In this document: in pieces, positions 1 to 9,758 of the stretch
Layout: each line of letters begins with the position of its first letter
Numbering within the stretch: the first letter of the stretch is position 1
Source of the DNA: Hahellaceae bacterium
GTDB lineage: Bacteria > Pseudomonadota > Gammaproteobacteria > Pseudomonadales > Oleiphilaceae
NCBI GenBank assembly: GCA_024234575.1
Contig: JACKOB010000002.1
Coordinates: 248,001-312,000, forward strand
DNA: 64,000 bases
Direction: 5' to 3'
Notes under the pieces: model-generated
Told to the model about the DNA's origin: nothing
What the model saw: only the letters and a program-made list of their open reading frames with translations
The model's database searches: none
Translations under genes and position numbers: made by a program

Positions 1-2109
1 CGCTTTGGGAATTTTTCGCCCGGCAATACGACGCTCGATTTCCAAACCAACGACCCGCTTGGCATCCTCCAGCTTCGATGTGCCCTCCGCTGCCGAGACC
101 ACGCGCTCAACATTGCGGCGATACAACAAGTTCTGCCGATCAATTAATTCATCTAACTCGCCCAGCACTTCATCGAACACGCCTGTGTCCTGATCAAACT
201 CTCGGCTGATGCGTTCTATGACGCCATCAATACGTTGCTGTTGCGCCGGACTGGGGCGACCACCTTTCACACCAAGCTGCGCGATGCGATTTATCACCGC
301 CCGCACCGGGCTGTCTTTATCATCGAAAAACTGCTTATCTTTTAGCAGCACTTTTAATACCGGCACTTGCAAGTGCGACAGCTGCGCTTTTGCTTGCTCG
401 GTTAACTTTTGGTTGCCTTTCATGCTGGCAAAAAATCGGTCAACCACATCCAGCGTTTCTTCCTGCTCTGGTGCAAGAATCTTATCGTCACTGGCCTCCT
501 TAATCTGCTGCCTAACGCGATCACTCAGCGTTGATTGCTCAACCTCGGCAGGCTTGTGTAAAGACACCGCCTGCAACTTTTGCAGGCTCTTTTGCAATTC
601 GACGGGGTTCCATTTTGGCTTGGCCGACATTTCGGCCACTTCGGCAGCACTTTTCTTGCCCGGATTGCGGGATTGCTCAAGCACAGCGAAAAGATTCTGC
701 ACCGTTTTAAAAACCGCTTCTGCTGACTGCCTGTTTTGCGTAAATGACGCCTGTGCAGAAACTTCAGAACCCACGGGTTCTTCCGAGAATGGTGGACGCA
801 TGGCGAGCTTGAGGTTTTCTTCTCGGGTGCGCTCCCAGTTAACATCGGCCAGTGGCTTGGGGGTAATGGTGGGCTTTACCATCCCTTTAGGAACGAATCT
901 CACATTGCCCTTTTCTGCAACAGCGGTTTCTTCAACATCCGGCAGAGGTATGGCAGGCTCTTTGGCCACGGCGGCTGTGCCTGGTTCGGGCTTGCCACGA
1001 TCAGGTATTGTGCTTTTACCACCCGCGTCGGCAGCGGGTGTTTCTTTTTTCCCAGCGCCCACTCCTTCACTAGTGGTCTTTTCGGGAGTATTCTTTTTGG
1101 CTACTGCTGGCTCTGGCGAGGCAGGCTTTTTATAGGAACTAAGATACTTACTTAAATCCAGGTCGGGCAGGATATTCTGCCGCACCAAAACCTGATTTAG
1201 TTCGTTGTAGAGGTCTTCCAGTTTTCTTAAGACCGACATTTCAAAGGTACGGTAATAAACCTTTTCTGCCTGCTTTGGCATACGCAGCTGACTTGCCGCA
1301 TTTTTAAACGCCTGACAGATCAACGCCGGGCCAAAGGGATTCTGATGCCCGGTTTCATTAATCACGCCAACCTTATCAAGACGCATTTTTAGTTGTAGCA
1401 ATGCACCTCGGTAAAGCGTTTCGGCCTTAGTGATCATGACTTTAATGGTCAGCCAGTCTTCAAACTCATGCTTATCAACCACCGCCAGGCTCAGATTTTC
1501 GCCGTTTGGCCCCGTTTCTGGCAGCCCCTTGAGGGGCATTTGCAATTGATCAAAGTAAGCGTGCATCAGCACTGGCTTACGACGGGCGATGTTGTTGACG
1601 CAGTCCATAATTTCATTAGCGACCTGGTCACTAATGGCATGAGTCGCCGCCTCTCTCAACGCGACATCAACATCATCATAAAACGCATCCATTAATGGTT
1701 CGGTAAAGCGCTCAATGGCTTTACCACACTGACGAATCACAAAAGCCGCCTTGTTATTGTCCGATGACATGCGCGCCTCTTCTGCAGGGGCACCACAAAG
1801 CGTTAGTAACGCAGCAAACGTGGCGGGCTCTGAGTGGGTGTACATCACCCCCATCGCCCCCTCAATCAGCCTCACCGGCTTTACCGTGACTTTATGAGGT
1901 TTATCACCTATACGAAACAGAACGTCGATAGAGCACTCTTCCTGCCGGCCCACGATAAAGTGAATCCGGTCGGCAATGTCGGCATCAAATTTGATGAACA
2001 TTCCTTCGGCGCAAAAATCCTCTACACTACAGGGCCAGGAAGTCTTGTTTTTCCAGGACAATGTGGCCTCAAGATAGATAGGTTTGCGTTGACTGGAACG
2101 TCGCTCCAT
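1..2109 (-). CDS. DUF1631 family protein with PilZ-like N-terminus, 3' end cut by window
   Basis: The reading frame is open for 703 codons from an ATG at 2109 to the window edge without a stop, so the C-terminus lies outside. The start is preceded by an AAAAGGA-type ribosome site. Residues 1-100 (beginning MERRSSQRKPIYLEATL) look like a PilZ-type domain, the fold that often binds cyclic di-GMP. Residues about 115-320 form the helical region typical of DUF1631. A low-complexity Pro/Ala/Lys/Glu linker covers about 325-420, followed by a second helical region. The biochemical function of the family is not established. It diverges from the aminopeptidase gene at 2282. The family assignment is from recognition of the domain layout, not a search. 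Confidence 0.8.
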   Translation of the reverse strand, partial: MERRSSQRKPIYLEATLSWKNKTSWPCSVEDFCAEGMFIKFDADIADRIHFIVGRQEECSIDVLFRIGDKPHKVTVKPVRLIEGAMGVMYTHSEPATFAALLTLCGAPAEEARMSSDNNKAAFVIRQCGKAIERFTEPLMDAFYDDVDVALREAATHAISDQVANEIMDCVNNIARRKPVLMHAYFDQLQMPLKGLPETGPNGENLSLAVVDKHEFEDWLTIKVMITKAETLYRGALLQLKMRLDKVGVINETGHQNPFGPALICQAFKNAASQLRMPKQAEKVYYRTFEMSVLRKLEDLYNELNQVLVRQNILPDLDLSKYLSSYKKPASPEPAVAKKNTPEKTTSEGVGAGKKETPAADAGGKSTIPDRGKPEPGTAAVAKEPAIPLPDVEETAVAEKGNVRFVPKGMVKPTITPKPLADVNWERTREENLKLAMRPPFSEEPVGSEVSAQASFTQNRQSAEAVFKTVQNLFAVLEQSRNPGKKSAAEVAEMSAKPKWNPVELQKSLQKLQAVSLHKPAEVEQSTLSDRVRQQIKEASDDKILAPEQEETLDVVDRFFASMKGNQKLTEQAKAQLSHLQVPVLKVLLKDKQFFDDKDSPVRAVINRIAQLGVKGGRPSPAQQQRIDGVIERISREFDQDTGVFDEVLGELDELIDRQNLLYRRNVERVVSAAEGTSKLEDAKRVVGLEIERRIAGRKIPKA

Positions 2110-2281
2110 CGCGATTCCTTTTTCCTCTTAATCATTGATCGTAATTAATGCGATTGTCGCTAACAGCGGGGAAAACCTACCACACCGGCAATGTTTCTTT
2201 TGAAGTATAGACGGTTTATAAAAGACAACGCATTAATCTGACTTTCTGTACATAAAAACGCTTAACCGGGATCAATAAAAC

Positions 2282-3397
2282 GTGAAGTTAACAAACATAC
2301 TGATTAAAAACAGCCTGTTGGCGAGCATTACTCTGCTGTTGATACTCACAGCGGGCTGCAGTGAAATACTCTACTACGGCCAGGCAACCAAAGGACAGCT
2401 AAGCTTGTTACTGGCGCAAGATGATATCCGGGACCTGATAGAAGACGAGAACACACCGCCCGACCTAAGGCACCGGCTCAGCTACCTCTTGCAGGCAAGG
2501 CAGTTTGCCGAAGAGCAGTTATCATTGCCTACCGGGGACGCTTATCTGGACTACGTTAGCCTGGATAGAGACTATGTATTGTGGAACATTACGGCAGCGG
2601 AAGAGTTCTCTCTTAGTGGTCACCAATGGTGTTACCCGGTAGTGGGCTGCCAATCTTATCGTGGTTACTTTTCAGAAAAAGCCGCTAAGGACTTCGCCCG
2701 CTCGCTGCATAGTTCAGGGCTTGAGACCTGGGTCAGCGGCATTGATGCTTATTCGACCCTTGGCTGGTTCGATGACCCGGTATTGAGTACTTTTCTAAAA
2801 CGGGACGATACTGCCCTGGCCGCATTGTTGTTTCATGAACTGGCGCACCGCGTGCTTTATATTGATGGTGATACCGCATTCAACGAAAGCTTTGCGACCG
2901 CTGTCGAGCAAGCTTCGGTAAAGCTGTGGATGCAGGCTCGCGGAACACCTGATAATTATGCCCGTTACCAGGAAAACAAAAACGCTTACCGCGTTTTCGT
3001 GACAATGATTCTGGCAACCAATCAGGACCTTAAAAAGATCTACCAATCTGATCTACCTGTAGAAGAAAAAAGGCAGCAGAAGCAGAATGCTTTTGCAGAC
3101 ATGAGAGAGAAATTTGCACAAGCCTGCACGACCGATCCAACCCTGTGCCGTTTTCAAGGCTGGGTAAATGGCGAGATGAACAACGCAAAGCTAATCACCG
3201 TAGCCAATTACCATCAACATGTGGATGCTTTTATGCGTTTGCTCACCATGCATGCAGATGACTTCTCTGCTTTTTTTAAAGAAGCGGCGCGCCTGGGCGA
3301 GCTGCCGGAAGCACAAAGACAGCTAGCATTAATGCAACTTAGCGACGAAGCAAGTAGCGACGAAGCAAGTAGCGATAAGAGCAGTAACGATAAATAA
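2282..3397 (+). CDS. Predicted aminopeptidase lipoprotein (COG4324 family)
   Basis: 371 residues from a GTG start; a weak GGGAT lies about 10 bases upstream. The N-terminus is a lipoprotein signal: a hydrophobic stretch ending in LTAGC, so Cys26 should be lipidated and the protein anchored to a membrane facing the periplasm. The zinc-metallopeptidase motif HELAHR (HExxH) is near residue 185, followed by NESFATAVE, which supplies a glutamate about 20 residues later as in gluzincin-like enzymes. This matches the predicted aminopeptidase family; substrate is unknown. The last 30 residues are an acidic Ser-rich tail built from a 15-base tandem repeat. It stands alone between divergent DUF1631 and convergent argA. 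Confidence 0.8.
   Translation: MKLTNILIKNSLLASITLLLILTAGCSEILYYGQATKGQLSLLLAQDDIRDLIEDENTPPDLRHRLSYLLQARQFAEEQLSLPTGDAYLDYVSLDRDYVLWNITAAEEFSLSGHQWCYPVVGCQSYRGYFSEKAAKDFARSLHSSGLETWVSGIDAYSTLGWFDDPVLSTFLKRDDTALAALLFHELAHRVLYIDGDTAFNESFATAVEQASVKLWMQARGTPDNYARYQENKNAYRVFVTMILATNQDLKKIYQSDLPVEEKRQQKQNAFADMREKFAQACTTDPTLCRFQGWVNGEMNNAKLITVANYHQHVDAFMRLLTMHADDFSAFFKEAARLGELPEAQRQLALMQLSDEASSDEASSDKSSNDK
3341..3385 (+). repeat. 15-bp tandem repeat at the 3' end of the aminopeptidase gene
   Basis: Two identical 15-base units (AGCGACGAAGCAAGT) at 3341-3355 and 3356-3370 are followed by a degenerate third unit. Each encodes SDEAS or similar. The unit is a multiple of three, so copy-number change would keep the frame. 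Confidence 0.85.
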
Positions 3398-3420
3398 GTA
3401 AAGCTAAATAAACCGCAGGC

Positions 3421-4770
3421 CTAGCTTAACTTCTTAACAAACACCTTCGACTTACGCTGCTGGTTATAGGTGATTTTTTTACCTTGCGGCAAGTCGTCAG
3501 TCGAGGCAGGCTCAAACCCTCGCTCGCGAAACCAGTGTTCAGTCTGCGTTGTCAGTACGAAAAGCTGCCGCATACCGCGCGCCTTGGCCTTTTTCTCGAT
3601 CGCTGTTAACAACATATCGCCTCGGCCCGACCGTCGATAACTTTGGGTAACAGCAAAACATGCCAGCTCCCCTACTTTCTCTTCAGCGTACACATAAAGC
3701 GCGGCACAACCAATGATGCTGCCATCACGCTCGTCGACAGTGAAGTTTTCAATTTCCGTTTCAAGCAATTCTCGCGAACGCCGCACCAGAATACCCAGCT
3801 CTTCCAAAGGGTGTAACAACTCAAGAATACCGCCAATGTCCTCAATACAGGCACTGCGGATTTGCTCGTAATTATCATCGGTCACCAGGGTGCCGATACC
3901 ATCACGGGTAAACAATTCTTCCAGCAAAGCGCCATCTCTGACATAGCTGATTATATGCGACCTGATCACCCCCTGCTTACAGGCCGAAGCGGCCAGTGAT
4001 AACAGGTTGCGGCATTCATCGGCGAGTACATCCTGAGCCAGCAATTGATCAGACTGGACAACAGATACTTCTCTGATCAGTCCATCTTCCGTACTAACGA
4101 CCCCTAACTGGTCAGAAAACATCACCAGTTTCTCGGCTTTTAAGGCAACGGCAACGGAGGCCGCAACATCTTCATAGCTGAGATTAAACGCCTCACCGGT
4201 GAGCGAATAACCAACCGAGGATACCAGCACGATGGAACCCCCTGCCAGAAGTCCCTGCAGCATGTCCGTATCGACGCGCCGGACTTTACCTGTGTAGCAA
4301 AGATCTACGCCCCCCAGCACCCCCACAGGGCGAGCCAGCACAACATTACCGCCAACCACACGAATACCGGCACCATACATTGGTGAATTAACGATGCCGG
4401 TACTGAGCCTCGCCTCCAAAAAGCCGCGTAAGCCACCAACCGCCTGCAACACGTAGGGCATTGCCTCTTCTTGCGTGATGCGCAAGTTATAGTGAAAGCC
4501 AGATGTTATATTTGCCTGCGCAAGACACCGATCAATCTGTGGCCGAGCGCCATAAACCAGCACAAGCCTCACACCCAGACTATTCAGCAGGGCAATATCA
4601 TGCAGAATATTAACAAAATTATCGTGCTCGAAAGCCTCGCCACTAAGGGCCAGAACCATCGTTTTTCCACGATGAGCATTGATATAGGGTGAAGACTGGC
4701 GAAACAGGTGCACCCAGTTTCTCTCTGCGGGGACACTGACAGGGGAGTCGGTTTCAGTTATCTCGCTCAC
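3421..4770 (-). CDS. argA: N-acetylglutamate synthase (amino-acid acetyltransferase)
   Basis: 449 residues, the usual size of the long bifunctional-architecture ArgA. Residues about 20-290 form an amino-acid-kinase fold (VLALSGEAF, VYGARPQ, GGSIVLVSSVGYS), which binds the arginine feedback inhibitor in relatives. Residues about 305-449 are a GNAT acetyltransferase domain with the acetyl-CoA loop QSYRRSGRGD and the family end motif FVKKLS. It makes N-acetylglutamate from glutamate and acetyl-CoA, the first step of arginine synthesis. It follows argE on the same strand with 12 bases between them, so the two are probably co-transcribed. Confidence 0.95.
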   Translation of the reverse strand: MSEITETDSPVSVPAERNWVHLFRQSSPYINAHRGKTMVLALSGEAFEHDNFVNILHDIALLNSLGVRLVLVYGARPQIDRCLAQANITSGFHYNLRITQEEAMPYVLQAVGGLRGFLEARLSTGIVNSPMYGAGIRVVGGNVVLARPVGVLGGVDLCYTGKVRRVDTDMLQGLLAGGSIVLVSSVGYSLTGEAFNLSYEDVAASVAVALKAEKLVMFSDQLGVVSTEDGLIREVSVVQSDQLLAQDVLADECRNLLSLAASACKQGVIRSHIISYVRDGALLEELFTRDGIGTLVTDDNYEQIRSACIEDIGGILELLHPLEELGILVRRSRELLETEIENFTVDERDGSIIGCAALYVYAEEKVGELACFAVTQSYRRSGRGDMLLTAIEKKAKARGMRQLFVLTTQTEHWFRERGFEPASTDDLPQGKKITYNQQRKSKVFVKKLS

Positions 4771-4782
4771 TAAATCTGTTCC

Positions 4783-5955
4783 TTAGGTATTTTTTAATGA
4801 AGGTGATACACAGTAATGGCTAATCAGCTGTTCCAGTATATTTATCATCGGATTAATTTGGTCAAAGGCAAGAAACTCATCGGGTTGATGCGCCTGATCA
4901 ATAGACCCCGCCCCCAATACAATGGTTTCCATGCCTAAATTCTGCAGAAAAGGTGCTTCTGTTGCAAAGGCGACACTTTCGGCCGGATTGCCGGTCATTT
5001 TCTCGCATAGTCGCACTAGCTCGGCATCTTGCAGGGTTTCGAAAGCTTCGATACTGGGAAACAGCGGTTCAACATCCACCTGCACGCCAAACTCGGCCGC
5101 CAGCGGTGCCAGCAATGACTTAATCTGCTCTTGCAGTTCAGGCAAGTGCATGCCGGGCAAAGGACGTAAGTCGTATTGTAGTTCGCAAAAACCACAGATT
5201 CGATTAGGGTTATCACCACCGTGGATATGCCCAAGATTCAGCGTTGGGTAGTCAATCTCGAAGCCCGCATGACGATACTTCTGCTGCAGACCATTACGGT
5301 AATCAATTAGCGTGCCCAGCACCGAGTGCATGCAATCCAGCGCATTATTGCCCAGCGCCGGGTTCGATGAATGTCCGGAACGACCCGAGATTCTCACCGC
5401 CTCCATCATGATGCCCTTATGCATGCGCACAGGCACAAGATTAGTGGGCTCTCCAATCACCGCCGCTCTGGGCTTATTAAAATTTGCCCGACTTAATGCC
5501 CGAGCGCCACTCATTGAGCTTTCCTCATCGGCAGTGGCTAGCACAATCAAGGGTTGGGCAAAGGGCTGACCTTTGAATTTTTTCACCGCCTCAACAATCA
5601 GCGGAAAGAAGCCTTTCATGTCACAGGTGCCTAATCCATAGAATCGATTATCTGCCTGCTGCAGCTTAAGGGGGTCATACTTCCAGAGTTGTTCATCAAA
5701 GGGAACGGTATCAGAGTGGCCGGACAACACCAGCCCGCCTTCACCAGTACCAAGGGTCGCGATCAGGTTTTGCTTTCCCGGATGCCCCGGCACATCCAAT
5801 ACCTCCACCACAAACCCTAAATCTGAAAACCAGGTGGCCAGACGCGCAATGACACTGGCATTACTCAGATCCCATCGAGGGGAGGCACAACTGACGGATG
5901 CATCGGCTACCAGCTCAGATAACATTCGGGTGACATTTGGCAAGACTAAAGACAT
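4783..5955 (-). CDS. argE: Acetylornithine deacetylase
   Basis: 390 residues, full length for the M20 peptidase family. Metal ligands and catalytic residues are visible: SGHSDTVPFD (His/Asp near residue 80), GTCDMKGFF, and the paired glutamates of ATADEESSMSGA. The dimerisation domain lies around residues 180-290. The enzyme hydrolyses N-acetylornithine to ornithine in the linear arginine route. Together with a classical argA 12 bases downstream and argB further on, it suggests the acetyl group may not be recycled, although argJ could lie elsewhere. The gene may be co-transcribed with the membrane protein gene 88 bases upstream. Confidence 0.93.
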   Translation of the reverse strand: MSLVLPNVTRMLSELVADASVSCASPRWDLSNASVIARLATWFSDLGFVVEVLDVPGHPGKQNLIATLGTGEGGLVLSGHSDTVPFDEQLWKYDPLKLQQADNRFYGLGTCDMKGFFPLIVEAVKKFKGQPFAQPLIVLATADEESSMSGARALSRANFNKPRAAVIGEPTNLVPVRMHKGIMMEAVRISGRSGHSSNPALGNNALDCMHSVLGTLIDYRNGLQQKYRHAGFEIDYPTLNLGHIHGGDNPNRICGFCELQYDLRPLPGMHLPELQEQIKSLLAPLAAEFGVQVDVEPLFPSIEAFETLQDAELVRLCEKMTGNPAESVAFATEAPFLQNLGMETIVLGAGSIDQAHQPDEFLAFDQINPMINILEQLISHYCVSPSLKNT

Positions 5956-6043
5956 AGAAGCACCGATAATTTAATAAACCGCTGCGCGGACAAAATCGGT
6001 GTGTAAACTAGCACGATGCAGCGACCAGCGCTACATCAAGCCA

Positions 6044-7360
6044 TTACTTCCAGACGCGCACCAGGGCAATCTCTTCATTAGCGATAGGATAGGCAAATGA
6101 GCCACCACCGAGATATTGTGTCACCACAATACCTCTTTCGGCCACTTTGCTTAAAACACCTTCATACAGCTTACCACTCACAACTTCAACCTGAATTTTC
6201 TGCTCCAGATACTCTGCCATTGTTGAAATTTCTATCGGCTTATAACCTTTCACCTCAACAACAGGAACGACCTTCTTCGCCTCCGCAGCCAGGGCTTCAA
6301 GGTAAGTGGCTTTCTCAATTTCGGTCATCAGGAACAATTCCAGCTGTGTTTTATCAAACCTGATATCCGCGGCCATCGCTCCTGCCGTGCCAGTTGACAA
6401 ATGCAAACCCAGCGAGGGGAATGCGCTGATAATCGTATCGGCGGACATGCGAGGTTCGTTGTCATCAAACAGAGAAGCAAACAATTTCATCGTGCCCGGC
6501 ATCGGTGCGAGTGTCACCGTTAGCGGACTACCTGTATCTGCGTATTGTAAAAGGCTGGCACTAACACCAGAACCAACATTAATACCTGCATGAGAAAGCT
6601 TCGCCGCCCATTCATCAACCGCGGCGCGCAGATATTCTGCCTGGCTTAACCCGTGTAGCCGTCCACACAAAAAAGACAGATGCCGAAAATACCCGGTATC
6701 CTGCAGGGTGGTTTCCATATTTCGAATCAGTGGCAATATGCCTGGCAACATCCCTTTATCCAAAACCAGGGGATCTGGCAGTAACTTTGCTGCCAGATCG
6801 AATTCGAACAACTCCTCCAGTTGACCACGAGCCTGAAACATTCCATCCATCGCAGAGTAGCTATAGTTCACAGAAAAACCGATTTGGTCATAGCCCATCG
6901 ACAGCAACTCTCTACCTGTGACCTGGCTAATTTCGCCACAGCCGTATAGCGACAGTAAACTGACTTCGCGATATCGAGAGTCACTTGGAACCAAAGCAGC
7001 CAGTGTTTTATTGGCCAGAGGCAAGTGCCCGCCAACAACTTCTACTTCGTACTCATGAGGAAGCACCAGACCATTGGACTTAATAGAGGACCATAACAAC
7101 TCTTGCGGCGCACCAAAGCGCAGTTGAATACGATCTACTCGCAACGTATCTTTCAAGAAAAAGGGGGTTATATGTATATCGCTAATGGTCACCGTGCCAG
7201 AAAGATCGCTGGCAATCCAGCCCCAGTCGACAATTGCCTCTTTGGCTAGCGCATCTTTCAATGCCGTCATTGACGCATTAACCTGATACCAGACCAACAC
7301 CTTCAATCCAGCAAATAGGAACAGAGAAAATACAACGAGCAGCGCAATCAGTTTTTTCAT
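6044..7360 (-). CDS. Membrane-anchored protein of unknown function
   Basis: 438 residues that I do not recognise as a named family. A single hydrophobic segment at residues 4-24 is followed by a large non-cytoplasmic portion, so the protein is probably an inner-membrane-anchored periplasmic protein. The sequence after the anchor (WIASDLSGTVTISDIHITP, then DTLRVDRIQLRFG) has the alternating beta pattern of AsmA-like or DUF945-like proteins, which is only a resemblance. It reads in the same direction as argE, 88 bases upstream of it. Function is not assigned; neighbouring arginine genes do not obviously explain it. Confidence 0.7.
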   Translation of the reverse strand: MKKLIALLVVFSLFLFAGLKVLVWYQVNASMTALKDALAKEAIVDWGWIASDLSGTVTISDIHITPFFLKDTLRVDRIQLRFGAPQELLWSSIKSNGLVLPHEYEVEVVGGHLPLANKTLAALVPSDSRYREVSLLSLYGCGEISQVTGRELLSMGYDQIGFSVNYSYSAMDGMFQARGQLEELFEFDLAAKLLPDPLVLDKGMLPGILPLIRNMETTLQDTGYFRHLSFLCGRLHGLSQAEYLRAAVDEWAAKLSHAGINVGSGVSASLLQYADTGSPLTVTLAPMPGTMKLFASLFDDNEPRMSADTIISAFPSLGLHLSTGTAGAMAADIRFDKTQLELFLMTEIEKATYLEALAAEAKKVVPVVEVKGYKPIEISTMAEYLEQKIQVEVVSGKLYEGVLSKVAERGIVVTQYLGGGSFAYPIANEEIALVRVWK

Positions 7361-7639
7361 TCGAATGAAGTAAACACAGCTAATTTGATAGAATTTAAAT
7401 TACAATTATAGTTGAAGTTACGGGTACGTCTGCCGGTTTACCAGCTAAAAATTGGCGATAGTGAATTGGTTATCAATCATTAACATAAAATAGTTCTGGT
7501 TTCTGCCACAATTTAAAGGATGAAAACTAACGACCGAGCTATACTTGCTAGGCGCAATGTAATTTTTATCTATTGGTCTATACATCCTTTTTAAGGATAG
7601 TAGTGGTAACGCTGCCCGCGATATACATTGGACGGTTAT

Positions 7640-8686
7640 ATGTCACAAAAGAACCAGACAGAGCTCAGTGAAGCTGTGCACTTTTTGAAGCTAACACTTC
7701 CCGAAATGAGCAAGCGGTCGATACCTACAACGCCACAGAACTATGCTGTCTGGTACGAGTATGTTGCGGGCAACAATCCCGCTCTGCGCAAGTCTATTGA
7801 CTCGCTGATCAACGCCAATCGCACTTTCACACAAGAAACCAATGACAACCTCTACAACAAATTTATTAACGGCAAAGATAGCTCTGCCATTGATAAAATT
7901 CGCCTCGAAGTTCGTAAAATTATTGATGACCTGCTGGGAAAAGTTTCTACTGAACAGGAAGATCTCGACCATTACCTTTCCAGCCTGACACAAATATCAG
8001 GCGTGATGGAGAACCATCAGGATACTGAGAGCATTAAAATTCTGGTTGGCGAGCTGGTTTCCCACACGCGCAAACAGGAAGAGTCATCGAAAATCATGCA
8101 AAATGCCCTCGTGGCGATGTCCAGCGAAGTGCAAAAGCTACGTCTCGAAATCGAAAAGTTAAATATCGCCGCCTCAACAGACCCACTCACGCGCGCCGCC
8201 AACCGCAGCGCTTTTGATGCCGAGTTGGCAATTGCAACGAAGCACTCCAAGTTTGAGGGCACACCATTGTGCCTGCTTATTCTCGATATCGACCATTTCA
8301 AAAAGTTTAACGACGAGTTTGGCCACTTAACCGGCGATAAAGTGCTTAAATTTGTCGCCGCCATCATAAAAAAGAATACTAAAGGCCAGGATACCGTGGC
8401 GCGGTTTGGCGGTGAAGAGTTTGCCGTCGTATTACCAGAGACTTGCTACGAAGATGCCAAATCCGTGGCAGAAAACATACGCCAGCGTATCAGCAGCCAG
8501 AATCTAACCGACAGTATGGAAAACCGAAAGCTGGGCAAAATTACGATATCCATCGGCGTATCGCTATTTAGACAAAACGAAGGCATCGATAATTTTGTGC
8601 ACCGGGCAGATGAATGTCTGTATGCAGCCAAACGCGCGGGAAGAGATAGAGTGATTGGTGAGCGAGACATCAATACAGAGTTCTAG
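7640..8686 (+). CDS. Diguanylate cyclase (GGDEF domain)
   Basis: The ATG at 7640 (MSQKNQTEL) is preferred over an in-frame TTG at 7628, giving 348 residues. The N-terminal half is helical and has no transmembrane segment; its sequence (PQNYAVWYEYVAGNN) is a motif common in Pseudomonas-type cytosolic GGDEF proteins. The GGDEF domain spans about 180-340 with an intact active site, RFGGEEFAVVLPE, so it should make cyclic di-GMP from two GTP. The inhibitory site that is normally RxxD reads KGQD here, so product inhibition may be altered. No EAL domain is present. It is a single gene converging on argB. Confidence 0.92.
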   Translation: MSQKNQTELSEAVHFLKLTLPEMSKRSIPTTPQNYAVWYEYVAGNNPALRKSIDSLINANRTFTQETNDNLYNKFINGKDSSAIDKIRLEVRKIIDDLLGKVSTEQEDLDHYLSSLTQISGVMENHQDTESIKILVGELVSHTRKQEESSKIMQNALVAMSSEVQKLRLEIEKLNIAASTDPLTRAANRSAFDAELAIATKHSKFEGTPLCLLILDIDHFKKFNDEFGHLTGDKVLKFVAAIIKKNTKGQDTVARFGGEEFAVVLPETCYEDAKSVAENIRQRISSQNLTDSMENRKLGKITISIGVSLFRQNEGIDNFVHRADECLYAAKRAGRDRVIGERDINTEF

Positions 8687-8752
8687 TGCTGCTGGCGCTC
8701 GATAACCAGGGCACGTGACACCAGAGCATCAACGCACCCTGCAAAGACCAGA

Positions 8753-9715
<963 letters not shown>

Positions 9716-9758
9716 CTACCCTGTATGACTCACCGCAAACGGGGCGATAATTATCGTA

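Noticed and set aside
209..1135. 308-codon plus-strand reading frame and similar frames over 1-2150
   Set aside because: They lie antisense to the DUF1631 coding frame, are Ser/Cys-rich without domains, and are shadows of it.
7513..7597. Inverted AAAGGATG / CATCCTTT arms upstream of the diguanylate cyclase
   Set aside because: Eight-base arms about 65 bases apart in an AT-rich gap are within chance; no further support.
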